Origin: Phytohabitans aurantiacus
Lineage (GTDB): Bacteria; Actinomycetota; Actinomycetes; Mycobacteriales; Micromonosporaceae
Assembly (NCBI RefSeq): GCF_027923225.1
Contig: NZ_BSDI01000013.1
Location: 32,226 to 96,225, forward strand
Direction: 5' to 3'
DNA length: 64,000 bases
Shown: positions 1 to 8,282 of the stretch, piece after piece
Layout: each line of letters starts with the position of its first letter
Position numbering within the stretch: the stretch's first letter is position 1
Program-made: the position numbers and the translations under genes
Notes under the pieces: generated by a model
The model's database searches: none
The model's input: the letters and a program-made list of their open reading frames with translations, nothing else
Told to the model about the DNA's origin: nothing

Positions 1-1
1 C

Positions 2-46
2 AAGGGCGGTGACAACAAGGGCAAGGGCAAGAAGGGCAAGGGCTGA
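2..46 (+). CDS. C-terminal tail of a Lys/Gly-rich protein (partial)
   Basis: Fourteen codons of repeated KG-type residues (KGGDNKGKGKKGKG) end in TGA at 44-46. The reading frame is open to the window edge, so this is the 3' end of a gene that starts outside. The basic low-complexity tail suggests a flexible nucleic-acid- or membrane-contacting end, but the gene cannot be identified. It converges on the trkA-like gene, whose stop is only 3 nt away. Confidence 0.55.
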   Translation, partial: KGGDNKGKGKKGKG

Positions 47-49
47 GCG

Positions 50-727
50 CTACGTGGCGGCCGCGAATCGCTGGACCTGCTCGGTGGTACCGGCCACGAT
101 CAGCAGACTGCCCGACGGTACGACGGTCTCTGGACGGGCGTAGGTGAAGTCGGCGCCGCGTTCCTTGACCCCGACGACCGTCACGCCGAACTTGCTGCGC
201 AGCGCCGCCTCGGCGAGCGTCCGGCCGACCGCGTCGGCCGGTGGCCGGGTCTTCGCGATCGCGAAACCGTCGTCGAACTCGATGAAGTCGAGCATCCGGC
301 TGGTGATGAGATGGGCGACGCGGTCACCCATCGCCGCCTCCGGGTAGATCACGTGCTGCGCGCCCACCGACTTCAGGATGCGGCCGTGCTTCTCGGAGAT
401 CGCCTTCGCCCAGATCTCCCGTACCCCGATCTCGGTGAGCGCCAGCACGGTGAGCAGGCTCGCCTCGATGTCGGTGCCGATGCCGACCACGACGCGGGGA
501 AACTCGGCCAGTCCCACCTGCCGTAGAGCCGCCTCGTCGGTGCTGTCGGCCTGCACCACGTGGGTCAGGTCTTCCGACCACTGCTGCACGATCTTGGGGT
601 TTTCGTCGACGCCCAGCACCTCGTGCCCCAGCCGCACGAGCGACTTGGCCACCGTGCCGCCGAACCTGCCCAGACCGATCACGGCGACGTTTTCGTCCGC
701 TGTCGGTGCCTTCGCGTTGTTAGCCAA
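50..727 (-). CDS. trkA: TrkA/KtrA-type potassium uptake regulatory subunit
   Basis: A 225-aa cytoplasmic protein with one RCK unit. An N-terminal Rossmann domain carries the nucleotide-binding GLGRFG loop (residues 18-23) and an acidic residue (D41) at the end of the second strand. A TrkA-C-like domain fills roughly residues 140-225. In this family the RCK ring binds NAD(H) or ATP and gates a TrkH/KtrB pore. The ATG (727) lies inside the end of the upstream trkH-like gene (8-nt overlap), so the two are co-transcribed and probably translationally coupled as a two-subunit Ktr/Trk system. Length is usual for single-RCK KtrA proteins. Confidence 0.93.
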   Translation of the reverse strand: MANNAKAPTADENVAVIGLGRFGGTVAKSLVRLGHEVLGVDENPKIVQQWSEDLTHVVQADSTDEAALRQVGLAEFPRVVVGIGTDIEASLLTVLALTEIGVREIWAKAISEKHGRILKSVGAQHVIYPEAAMGDRVAHLITSRMLDFIEFDDGFAIAKTRPPADAVGRTLAEAALRSKFGVTVVGVKERGADFTYARPETVVPSGSLLIVAGTTEQVQRFAAAT

Positions 728-2057
728 CGATGGGTCTCTCCTCTGGGTATCGGTACAGCCGGCGCCGGGTCTTCAGAGCCAGCGCCGAGGCGACGGCGAT
801 GGTGCCCACGCGGCCAACGAACATCAGGACGGCCAGGACGATCTGCCCGGCCTCGTTGAGGGTCGCCGTCAGGCCCGTGGACAGGCCGGACGTGCTGAAG
901 GCGGACATCGCCTCGAAGAGCACCCGGTCGAACGGTACCCCCGACGTGAGCCCGAGAAGGATCAGCGTGCCACCCGCGACCACCGCCACGCCGAGCAGCG
1001 CCACCGAGGTCGCCTGGCGCTGGGTCGATTCGGCGATCCTCCGGCGGCCGACGACCACGTCGGGCTCGCCGCGTGCCTCGCTCCAGATCACGTACGCGAG
1101 CAGGAAGAACGTCGTCACCTTGATGCCGCCGGCGGTACTCGCGCTGCCCCCGCCGATGAACATCAGCCCCGTCGTCACCGCCAGCGTGTCGGTGTCCATG
1201 GCCGAGAAGTCCACAGTGTTGTATCCGCCCGAGCGCGGGATGGTGCCCTGCACGAACGATGCCAGGATCTTCTCGGTCACCCCGAGCGGGCCGAGGGTGC
1301 CCGGGTTGCTCCATTCGAAGCCGAGGACCGTCGCGAACCCCACGGCGAGCAGGATCAGCGAGCCCCACACGGTGAGCCGGGTGTGCGTCGACCAGTGAAC
1401 CGGGCGGCGTAGCTCGCGGGTCACCTCGACGAGTACCGGCACGCCGAGCCCGCCGACGATCACGGCGAGCGTGAGCGGTACGCAGATCCACCAGTCGGCG
1501 ACGAAGCTCAGCATCCCGTCGCCGCGCAGCGCGAACCCAGCGTTGTTGAACGCTTGTATGGAGGTGAAGGCGCCCTCCCACAGCGCCGCGCCGAACGGTT
1601 CGTCGTAGGCGGTCCACAACCGCACCGTCACGATCAGCATGGTGACGAACTCGGTAGCGAACATGATCACGGCGGCCCGCATCAGTACGCCGCGGACCTC
1701 GCCGAGCGCGATGCCGGGGCTGGTCTCGACCTGCGCCATCAACCGGCTGCGCAGCCCCAGCCGGCGCGACACGAGCATGCCCAGCAGGGTCGCCATCGTC
1801 ATGATCCCGTACCCGCCGAGCTGGGTCAGCACGGCGAGCATGGCGTGGCCGAAGCCCGACCAGTACGTGGCGGTGTCGACCGTGGCGAGGCCGGCCGTGC
1901 AAATGGCGGAGGTCGCCGTGAACAGGGCGGTGATCAGCGGCGCGTGCCCGTCGCCGGCCCGGGACACCGGCAACATCAGCACGACGGTGCCGACCGCGAT
2001 CGCACAGACGAACGCGAACGGGACTATCCGGGCGGGGTGTTGCAGGGTCCTGCGCAT
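720..2057 (-). CDS. trkH: TrkH/KtrB family potassium transporter
   Basis: A 445-aa polytopic membrane protein and the ion-conducting subunit for K+ uptake. Hydrophobic segments run along its length, and filter-like loops such as TSAICTAGLATVD and the GGSASTAGGIK segment are typical of the four-fold TrkH/KtrB pore. The frame stays open to 2243, but the extra 62 residues are Arg/Pro-rich and unlike a membrane N-terminus. The ATG at 2057 (MRRTLQHPARIVPF) is therefore preferred and leaves a 110-bp divergent spacer to the next gene. It is the first gene of the pair and overlaps trkA by 8 nt. Confidence 0.93.
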   Translation of the reverse strand: MRRTLQHPARIVPFAFVCAIAVGTVVLMLPVSRAGDGHAPLITALFTATSAICTAGLATVDTATYWSGFGHAMLAVLTQLGGYGIMTMATLLGMLVSRRLGLRSRLMAQVETSPGIALGEVRGVLMRAAVIMFATEFVTMLIVTVRLWTAYDEPFGAALWEGAFTSIQAFNNAGFALRGDGMLSFVADWWICVPLTLAVIVGGLGVPVLVEVTRELRRPVHWSTHTRLTVWGSLILLAVGFATVLGFEWSNPGTLGPLGVTEKILASFVQGTIPRSGGYNTVDFSAMDTDTLAVTTGLMFIGGGSASTAGGIKVTTFFLLAYVIWSEARGEPDVVVGRRRIAESTQRQATSVALLGVAVVAGGTLILLGLTSGVPFDRVLFEAMSAFSTSGLSTGLTATLNEAGQIVLAVLMFVGRVGTIAVASALALKTRRRLYRYPEERPIVG

Positions 2058-2167
2058 CCCGCCTGTCTTACCACGGGTGATCAAACCGCAGTTCACCCGG
2101 TGGACAGGTGGCGGTCGCCCGGGACGGTTTGACTCCGTCCGAGCGTCCACATCGCGAGGAGAAAATC

Positions 2168-3235
2168 GTGAAACCCACCATTCCCGTACTCGGCCTTGCC
2201 GGCGCGCTGCTGGCGGCTCTGGTCGCCGTCCCGTCCAGCGCAACCGCGCATCGGGAGGAGGAGCCCATCGTCATCGGCCACCGGGGCGCGAGCGGATACC
2301 GGCCCGAGCACACCCTGGAGGCGTACCGGCTGGCGATCGCACAGGGCGCCGACTACATCGAGCCGGACCTTGTCTCCACGAAGGACGGCGTGCTTGTCGC
2401 GCGGCACGAGAACGAGATCTCCGGCACCACCGACGTGTCGGCGCGCCCCGAGTTCACGGCGCGCAGGACCACCAAGACCATCGACGGTACGGCCGTCACC
2501 GGGTGGTTCACAGAGGACTTCACGCTGGCCGAGCTGAAGACGTTGCGCGCCAAGGAGCGGCTGCCCCAGGTGCGCCCGACGAACACCGTGTTCGACGGGC
2601 GGTACGAGGTGCCGACGCTGCAAGAGGTGATCGACCTCGCGAAGTCGGAGAGCCGGCGGCTCGGCCGGACGATCGGCGTCTACCCGGAGACCAAGCACCC
2701 CACGTACTTCCAGAACATCGGGCTGGCGCTGGAGGAGCCGCTGGTGCGGGTGCTGCGCCGCAACGGGCTGACCAAGAAGAAGGACGCGGTGATCATCCAG
2801 TCCTTCGAGACCGCCAACCTGCGCAAGCTCAACAGGCTCACCGACGTCAAGCTGGCCCAGTTGATGGACGCCAGCGGTCGGCCGTACGACTTCGCGGTGG
2901 CCGGTGACACGCGCACGTACGCCGATCTCGCCAAGCCTGACGGTCTCAAGTGGATCGCCACGTACGCCGACGGCGTGGGCGTCAACAAGAACCTGATCGC
3001 GCCCGGCGGCGTGCCGACGACGCTGGTACGGGACGCGCACCGGGCCGACCTGATCGTGCACGCGTGGACGTTCCGCGCGGAGAACCAGTTCATGGCGGCG
3101 CCGTTCCGGATCGGCATGGATCCGAACGCCCGCGGTGACATCACGGCGGAGTACGCGCTCTTCTTCGGTCTGGGACTGGACGGAGTCTTCGCCGACCACC
3201 CCGACACCGCGGTAGCCGCCCGAGCCGGCCGCTAA
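2168..3235 (+). CDS. glpQ: Secreted glycerophosphodiester phosphodiesterase
   Basis: A 355-aa protein of the GDPD TIM-barrel family, which releases sn-glycerol-3-phosphate and an alcohol from glycerophosphodiesters. The GTG at 2168 has a good Shine-Dalgarno (AGGAGAA) and is followed directly by a signal peptide (residues 1-27, cut near ATA-HR). The catalytic signature HRGASGYRPEHT (H38, R39, E47), the metal ligands in YIEPDL and the second catalytic His in ARHEN (near 80) are all visible. Length fits secreted GlpQ rather than the short cytosolic UgpQ type. The last 4 nt overlap the convergent gene at 3232. Confidence 0.93.
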   Translation: MKPTIPVLGLAGALLAALVAVPSSATAHREEEPIVIGHRGASGYRPEHTLEAYRLAIAQGADYIEPDLVSTKDGVLVARHENEISGTTDVSARPEFTARRTTKTIDGTAVTGWFTEDFTLAELKTLRAKERLPQVRPTNTVFDGRYEVPTLQEVIDLAKSESRRLGRTIGVYPETKHPTYFQNIGLALEEPLVRVLRRNGLTKKKDAVIIQSFETANLRKLNRLTDVKLAQLMDASGRPYDFAVAGDTRTYADLAKPDGLKWIATYADGVGVNKNLIAPGGVPTTLVRDAHRADLIVHAWTFRAENQFMAAPFRIGMDPNARGDITAEYALFFGLGLDGVFADHPDTAVAARAGR

Positions 3236-4137
3236 CCGCCTGCGGACGTCACGGCCACCGTCGGTCCGTCCAGGTCCGTGGGGTCCGCGGGAGTCCGGCG
3301 GCGGTACCACCAGCCGAGCGTCCCCACCGCGAGGACCGCGGCCGCTGCCAGGGCCAGCCCGGCGCCGATCAGCGGCGCGGATGGGCCGCCGGCGAGTCGG
3401 TCACTCTGGCTCAGTGCCGGCGGCTCGGTCGCCGCTGGTTCGTCGCCGCCCGCCGGGCCCGGGGATTCCTCGTAGGCGGGCGCCTCGGTTGTGGGGGGAG
3501 CCTCTGGAGTGGACGGTGCCTCCGTGGGCTCGGAAGGCATTGGCTCAGAAGGCGTCGGCTCGGGCTCCTCCTCCAGTGGCGGTTCCTCTTCCTCCGCCGG
3601 CGGTTCCTCTTCCTCTTCGTCCGGCGGGGGTAGGGCCACGGCGCCCGCCACCACGACCGTCTCCGTCGCGTTGCCGAGCGGCTTGCCCGCGGGCGAACTG
3701 ACGGCGACGTCGAGCCGGGCCTCGCCGGTCGGTGCCTCGTCGGCGAACGTGATCCGGTACCGGGCGGCGGCCGTGGCGTCGCCACAGATGAGGGTCGCGT
3801 CGGCGAGCGGGTCGAGCGCGGTGACCGTGCCGTTGGCGGCGGTCTCGACGAGCACCAGCGGCACGCCGGCGGTCACCCGCTCCACGCGTACGTGCCGGGC
3901 CCGGAGGCCGTCCAGGGCGACGGAGACCGTGCGGCGGGTCGGGGTGCAGCCCTTGCCGTTGCGGGCCACCTCGATGTCGAGAGTCACGGGCGTTCCAGCA
4001 CTGGAAACGCCGGGCGCGTCGGCCGCCACCTCGCAGCACCTGTCCTTGCTCGCGGCCAGCGTCGGCACTGTCAGCGCCAACCCGGTCAAGCCAGCGGCCA
4101 CCGCGCCGACGCGCGCGAAACTCCGCAGTCCCGACAT
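3232..4137 (-). CDS. Membrane-anchored Pro/Glu-rich surface protein, function unknown
   Basis: A 301-aa exported protein. A signal peptide (about residues 1-29) is followed by a ~145-residue Cys-containing beta-rich domain, then a low-complexity stalk of alternating Glu/Pro blocks and Pro/Thr/Ser/Ala (about 170-250). A single C-terminal transmembrane helix with a WWYRRR stop-transfer (about 255-285) follows. There is no LPXTG sorting motif. The layout suggests a domain held away from the membrane by a rigid stalk. The DCCEV-like Cys pair and the later Cys residues could form disulphides. No family is recognised. Confidence 0.75.
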   Translation of the reverse strand: MSGLRSFARVGAVAAGLTGLALTVPTLAASKDRCCEVAADAPGVSSAGTPVTLDIEVARNGKGCTPTRRTVSVALDGLRARHVRVERVTAGVPLVLVETAANGTVTALDPLADATLICGDATAAARYRITFADEAPTGEARLDVAVSSPAGKPLGNATETVVVAGAVALPPPDEEEEEPPAEEEEPPLEEEPEPTPSEPMPSEPTEAPSTPEAPPTTEAPAYEESPGPAGGDEPAATEPPALSQSDRLAGGPSAPLIGAGLALAAAAVLAVGTLGWWYRRRTPADPTDLDGPTVAVTSAGG

Positions 4138-4295
4138 GTCACCCCCACCTGTGTGGACCCAAACCTATGCGGACGCGCGCTGTCCGTTAAGGCCGCTTTC
4201 TCGCACCTTCTGCTGATCAAGGGCCGGCTTAACGCGGACGGTGGTGAACCGGGCACGGGCGGTGATCTTCCCCGGTCACCTGGTAGGAAGGTTCG

Positions 4296-6389
4296 ATGCG
4301 GGAAGAGGCGGAAGCGGTACTGCGACGGCTGGCCGGCGAGCACGCGCGGCTCCGGGACGACCAGTGGCGGGCCATCGAGGCCCTGGTGGCCGATCGCCGC
4401 CGGGTGCTGTGCGTGCAGCGCACGGGCTGGGGAAAGTCCGCGGTGTACTTCGTCGCGACCGCGCTGCTGCGAGCCCGCGAGACCACCGGGCCCACCGTGA
4501 TCGTGTCGCCGCTGCTCGCACTCATGCGCAATCAGGTCGAGGCGGCCGCTCGTGCGGGCATCCACGCCCGCACGATCAACTCCGCCAACCTCGACGAGTG
4601 GGACGAGATCACCGAGCAGATCCACGCCGGCGCGGTCGACGTGCTGCTCATCAGCCCGGAGCGCCTCAACAACCCAGACTTCCGCGACACCGTCCTGCCC
4701 CGGCTCGCCGCCACGACCGGCCTGCTGGTGGTCGACGAGGCGCACTGCGTCTCCGACTGGGGCCACGACTTCCGGCCCGACTACCGGCGGCTGCGCACGT
4801 TCCTCGCCGGGCTCCCCGAGCGCACCCCGGTACTGGCCACCACGGCGACGGCCAACGCCCGGGTCACCGCCGACGTGGCCGACCAGCTCGGTGACGCGCT
4901 CGTGCTGCGCGGTGCGCTCGACCGCGACTCGCTGCGGCTGGCCGTCCTCGACCTGCCGACGCCCGCTCACCGGCTTGCCTGGCTGGCCGACCACCTCGAC
5001 AAGCTGACCGGGTCGGGCATCGTCTACACGCTGACGGTGGCGGCCGCCGGCGAGACCGCCGAGTTCCTGCGGTCCCGCGGTTACGCGGTCGCCTCGTACA
5101 GCGGGCAGTCCGACGACACCGACCGCCGGGCCGCCGAGCAGGACCTGCTCGATAACAAGATCAAGGCGCTGATCGCGACGTCCGCGCTCGGCATGGGATT
5201 CGACAAGCCCGACCTCGGCTTCGTCGTGCACCTCGGCGCGCCGCCCTCGCCGATCGCGTACTACCAGCAGGTGGGCCGTGCCGGCCGCGGCGTCGACCAG
5301 GCTGAGGTGCTGCTGCTGCCAGGGCCGGAAGACGCGGCGATCTGGCGGTACTTCGCGTCGCTCGCGTTCCCGCCCGAGGAGCAGGTGCGGTCGGTACTCA
5401 ACGCGCTGTCCACCGACCGTCCACTGTCGACTCCAGCGCTGGAGCCGATCGTCGACCTGCGGCGCACGCGGCTCGAACTGATGCTCAAGGTGCTCGACGT
5501 CGACGGTGCCGTGCGCCGGGTACGCGGGGGATGGCTCGCGACCGGCCAGCCGTGGGAGTACGACGCCGCGCGGCTGCGGCGGGTCGCCGAGGCGCGCACC
5601 GCCGAGCAGCGGGCCATGCGGGAGTACGCCACGACGGGCGACTGCCGGATGGAGTACCTGCGCAGGTGCCTCGACGATCCGGGCGCGGCGCCCTGCGGCC
5701 GCTGTGACCGTTGCGCCGGCCCGCGCTTCGACTCGGAGGTCTCGCAGCCCGCCTTGGCGGCCGCGCAGGCGTTCCTGGGCCGGCCCGGCGTCGAGATCAC
5801 GCCGAAGAAGATGTGGCCGACCGGGTTGGAGGCGGTCGGCGTGCCGCTTCGGGGAAAGATCGCACCAGGGGAGCAGGCGGCTTCCGGCCGCGCGGTGGGG
5901 CGCCTGTCCGACCTCGGCTGGGGCTCGCGCCTGCGCGGGCTGGTGGGCCCCGAGTCGCCCGACGCGCCGCTGCCCGACGACGTGGCCGGCGCGGTCATCG
6001 AGGTGCTCAAGGCGTGGGCGCGGGGCGACGACCCGTGGCCGGCCCGGCCGGTGGGGATCGTCGCCGTGGACTCCCGGCGGCACGGCCAGCTCGTGCGCGG
6101 CCTCGCCGAGCGGGTCGCGGCGGTCGGCCGGCTGCCGCTGCTCGGCGCGGTGCGGCGGGTCGGTGGCGGTGCCGGTCCGCGAGGCAACAGCGCCCAGCGG
6201 GTACTGGCGCTGCACGACGCGTTCGAGGTGCCGCCGGAGCTCGCCGAGCGACTGGCCACACTGGACGGTCCGGTACTGCTGGTCGACGACCTGGTCGACT
6301 CCGGCTGGACGCTGACGATGGTGGCGCGCCTGCTGCGCCAGGCCGGCGCCCCAGCGGTGCTCCCGCTGGCGCTTGCGATAGCCGGCTAG
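4296..6389 (+). CDS. recQ: RecQ-family ATP-dependent DNA helicase with C-terminal phosphoribosyltransferase-like domain
   Basis: A 697-aa superfamily-2 helicase. Walker A is GWGKS (residues 44-48), motif II is DEAH followed by CVSDWGHDFRP (about 146), and the helicase C domain ends in the arginine-finger motif QVGRAGRG. A RecQ-type zinc site (C..RRC...CGRCDRC) lies near 448-473. After a short RQC-like part, the final ~130 residues end in VLLVDDLVDSGWTLT, which resembles the PRPP-binding loop of type I phosphoribosyltransferases. There is no obvious HRDC domain. Start ATG 4296 has a GGAAGG Shine-Dalgarno. The role is 3'-5' unwinding in repair or recombination; the tail's role is unknown. Confidence 0.9.
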   Translation: MREEAEAVLRRLAGEHARLRDDQWRAIEALVADRRRVLCVQRTGWGKSAVYFVATALLRARETTGPTVIVSPLLALMRNQVEAAARAGIHARTINSANLDEWDEITEQIHAGAVDVLLISPERLNNPDFRDTVLPRLAATTGLLVVDEAHCVSDWGHDFRPDYRRLRTFLAGLPERTPVLATTATANARVTADVADQLGDALVLRGALDRDSLRLAVLDLPTPAHRLAWLADHLDKLTGSGIVYTLTVAAAGETAEFLRSRGYAVASYSGQSDDTDRRAAEQDLLDNKIKALIATSALGMGFDKPDLGFVVHLGAPPSPIAYYQQVGRAGRGVDQAEVLLLPGPEDAAIWRYFASLAFPPEEQVRSVLNALSTDRPLSTPALEPIVDLRRTRLELMLKVLDVDGAVRRVRGGWLATGQPWEYDAARLRRVAEARTAEQRAMREYATTGDCRMEYLRRCLDDPGAAPCGRCDRCAGPRFDSEVSQPALAAAQAFLGRPGVEITPKKMWPTGLEAVGVPLRGKIAPGEQAASGRAVGRLSDLGWGSRLRGLVGPESPDAPLPDDVAGAVIEVLKAWARGDDPWPARPVGIVAVDSRRHGQLVRGLAERVAAVGRLPLLGAVRRVGGGAGPRGNSAQRVLALHDAFEVPPELAERLATLDGPVLLVDDLVDSGWTLTMVARLLRQAGAPAVLPLALAIAG

Positions 6390-7321
6390 CCCGGCCGTCC
6401 GTAGCCGTGGATCGGTTGGTAATCCACGTTGTCGACGCGCACCGGTTCGCCGTGCTGCGGGGCGTGGATCATCTTGCCGCCGCCGACGTACATCCCCACG
6501 TGGTGGATGCTGCGGTAGTAGAAGACCAGATCGCCGGGCTTCAGCTCGTCGCGGCTGACCCGGCTGACCGCGCGCCACTGGCGGCGGGCGTTGTGCGGCA
6601 GGGGTACGCCCGCCTTCGCCCAGGCCGCCGAGGTGAGACCCGAGCAGTCGTACGAGTTGGGGCCGTCGCTGCCGAACCGGTACTGCTTGCCGAGCTGGGC
6701 GTACGCGAACCGCACCGCCGCGCCCGCCCGGCCCGGTGAGAACGTCGGCTTGAAGCCCTTGATCGTGGGACGCGGCTTGAAACCGGTCTGCTCGCGCAGT
6801 CGCTCCAGCCGGGTGATGTTCTCCTCGATCTGCTGCTTCTTCGTGGCGAGCGCGAGTTCCTGAGACGCCTGCTGGCCGGCGGCCGCGTCGAGGGAGCGGC
6901 GGGCCGCCTCGACGCGATCGCGGGCCGCGCTGAGGCTGTCGATCGCCTCCTTCTGCTCGCTCGCCAGCCGGTCGAGCACGAGCAGCCGGTCAGCGAAGTC
7001 CGACGCGGACTCGGCCGAGATCACCGCGAGGGCGGTGCTGACGCCGCTCGACCGGTACGCGGCCGTGGCGATCACGCCCACGCGGGCCCGCCGGGCGGCC
7101 AGCTGCCGCTCCAGCGGCCGGATCTCCTCGTTGAGGTCGGCGATCTGGCGGCGGGTGGTGCGCAGGTTGTCGCGGACCTCGTTGTAGTCCTCGATCACCT
7201 TCTCCAGGTGCTCGCCGGCCGTGTCGAGCTGGTCGCCGATCGGTGTGGCCTGCGCGGGTGCGGGTAGCAGCACGATCACGAGGGCGGCGATGAGGGCGGT
7301 CGTCGGGACGGGGATACGCAC
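6386..7321 (-). CDS. Secreted NlpC/P60 (C40) peptidoglycan endopeptidase
   Basis: A 311-aa secreted hydrolase of the RipA/Cgl type. A signal peptide (1-25) leads into a long alpha-helical coiled coil (about 30-175) rich in Glu, Arg and Ala. A short linker is followed by a C-terminal NlpC/P60 domain. The triad is visible: Cys in YDCSGLTSAAW (about 227), His in HHVGMYVGGG (about 275) and a second polar position in MIHAPQ (about 285). The family cleaves the D-Glu/mDAP bond in peptide stems during cell separation; the coiled coil commonly auto-inhibits or localises the enzyme. Its stop overlaps the recQ stop by 4 nt. Confidence 0.92.
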   Translation of the reverse strand: MRIPVPTTALIAALVIVLLPAPAQATPIGDQLDTAGEHLEKVIEDYNEVRDNLRTTRRQIADLNEEIRPLERQLAARRARVGVIATAAYRSSGVSTALAVISAESASDFADRLLVLDRLASEQKEAIDSLSAARDRVEAARRSLDAAAGQQASQELALATKKQQIEENITRLERLREQTGFKPRPTIKGFKPTFSPGRAGAAVRFAYAQLGKQYRFGSDGPNSYDCSGLTSAAWAKAGVPLPHNARRQWRAVSRVSRDELKPGDLVFYYRSIHHVGMYVGGGKMIHAPQHGEPVRVDNVDYQPIHGYGRPG

Positions 7322-7409
7322 GCAGACCTAACGAGGCATCTCGGGCAAAAGCCACGCAAGCGTGATCCCGCATACATGGCTGGCGCGCTGCCAGGGAAGA
7401 ATCCCACCT

Positions 7410-8282
7410 ATGCCCGCACCCACCGCCCGGATCGCCATCGTCGCCGCCGCCCTGGTGGTCGCGCTGCTGGGCGGGTTCGGTCTGGGGCGCCTGACCAGCG
7501 GCGACGGGCAGGGGGCCACGGCCAACCCGCCGGCCGCTACGGACCCCGAGGCGAGCCCTCATTCGCACGGCACCACGGCCGGCCAGGCCACCGCCGATGT
7601 GGGCGGGCTCGCGGTCAGCTCGGGCGGATACACGCTGGTGCCCGAGGAGACCGCCTTTACCGCCGGGCAGCCCCGCGACTTCGCTTTCCGGATCGTGGGC
7701 CGGGATGGCAAGCCGGTCACCACGTTCGCGGTCGTGCACGACAAGCCGCTGCACCTCATCGTGGTGCGCCGGGACCTGTCGGGGTACCAGCACCTGCACC
7801 CGGCGATGGCGGTGGACGGCAGGTGGCGGGTGCCGCTCAACCTGCCCGCGGCGGGCGCCTGGAGGGCGTACACGGACTTCACCGTCGACGTGGGTGGGCA
7901 GCAGACGGCGCTGACGCTCGGCGTCGATCTGTCCGTGGCCGGCGACTACGCCGCGCGGGCGCTGCCCGCGCCGGCCCGCGAGGCGGCCGTCGGGGGCTTC
8001 TCGGTGAGCTATGAGGGCGCGCCGGTGCCGGGTGCGACCCAGCCGATCTTCTTCCGGGTACCCGGTGCCACGCTGGAGCGGTACCTCGCCGCGTACGGGC
8101 ATCTCGTGGTGGTGCGCGAGGGCGACCTCGGGTACGTCCACGTGCACCCCGAAGACCGGCTCGTCGACGGGGCCGTGAAGTTCTGGCTGGCGGTGCCGAG
8201 CACCGGCCGCTACCGGATGTTCTTCGACTTCCAGGTGGCTGGAAAGGTGCACACGGCGGAGTTCACTCTCGTGGTGAGCTGA
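7410..8282 (+). CDS. Secreted His-rich protein with two related domains, possibly metal-binding
   Basis: A 290-aa exported protein. A signal/anchor helix (about 6-27) is followed by a short His-containing linker (PHSHGTTAG). Two related beta-rich units follow. The first carries HLIVVRRDLSGYQHLHP (about 113-130), the second HLVVVREGDLGYVHVHP (about 229-246), so the protein looks like an internal duplication with conserved HxH/HLHP motifs. Such motifs suggest copper or other metal binding outside the membrane, but that is inference; I do not recognise a named family. The ATG at 7410 (Shine-Dalgarno AGGGAAGA) is preferred over the upstream start at 7362. The 3' end overlaps the convergent gene by 20 nt. 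Confidence 0.8.
   Translation: MPAPTARIAIVAAALVVALLGGFGLGRLTSGDGQGATANPPAATDPEASPHSHGTTAGQATADVGGLAVSSGGYTLVPEETAFTAGQPRDFAFRIVGRDGKPVTTFAVVHDKPLHLIVVRRDLSGYQHLHPAMAVDGRWRVPLNLPAAGAWRAYTDFTVDVGGQQTALTLGVDLSVAGDYAARALPAPAREAAVGGFSVSYEGAPVPGATQPIFFRVPGATLERYLAAYGHLVVVREGDLGYVHVHPEDRLVDGAVKFWLAVPSTGRYRMFFDFQVAGKVHTAEFTLVVS

Noticed and set aside
4214..4223. Single GATCAAGGGC half-site upstream of recQ
   Set aside because: No second arm and no 19-nt offset partner, so it is not counted as a family B copy; a 10-mer of this kind can occur by chance.
6752..6762. CCCTTGATC inside the NlpC/P60 gene as a repeat B remnant
   Set aside because: It is explained by the coding sequence and has no partner arm.
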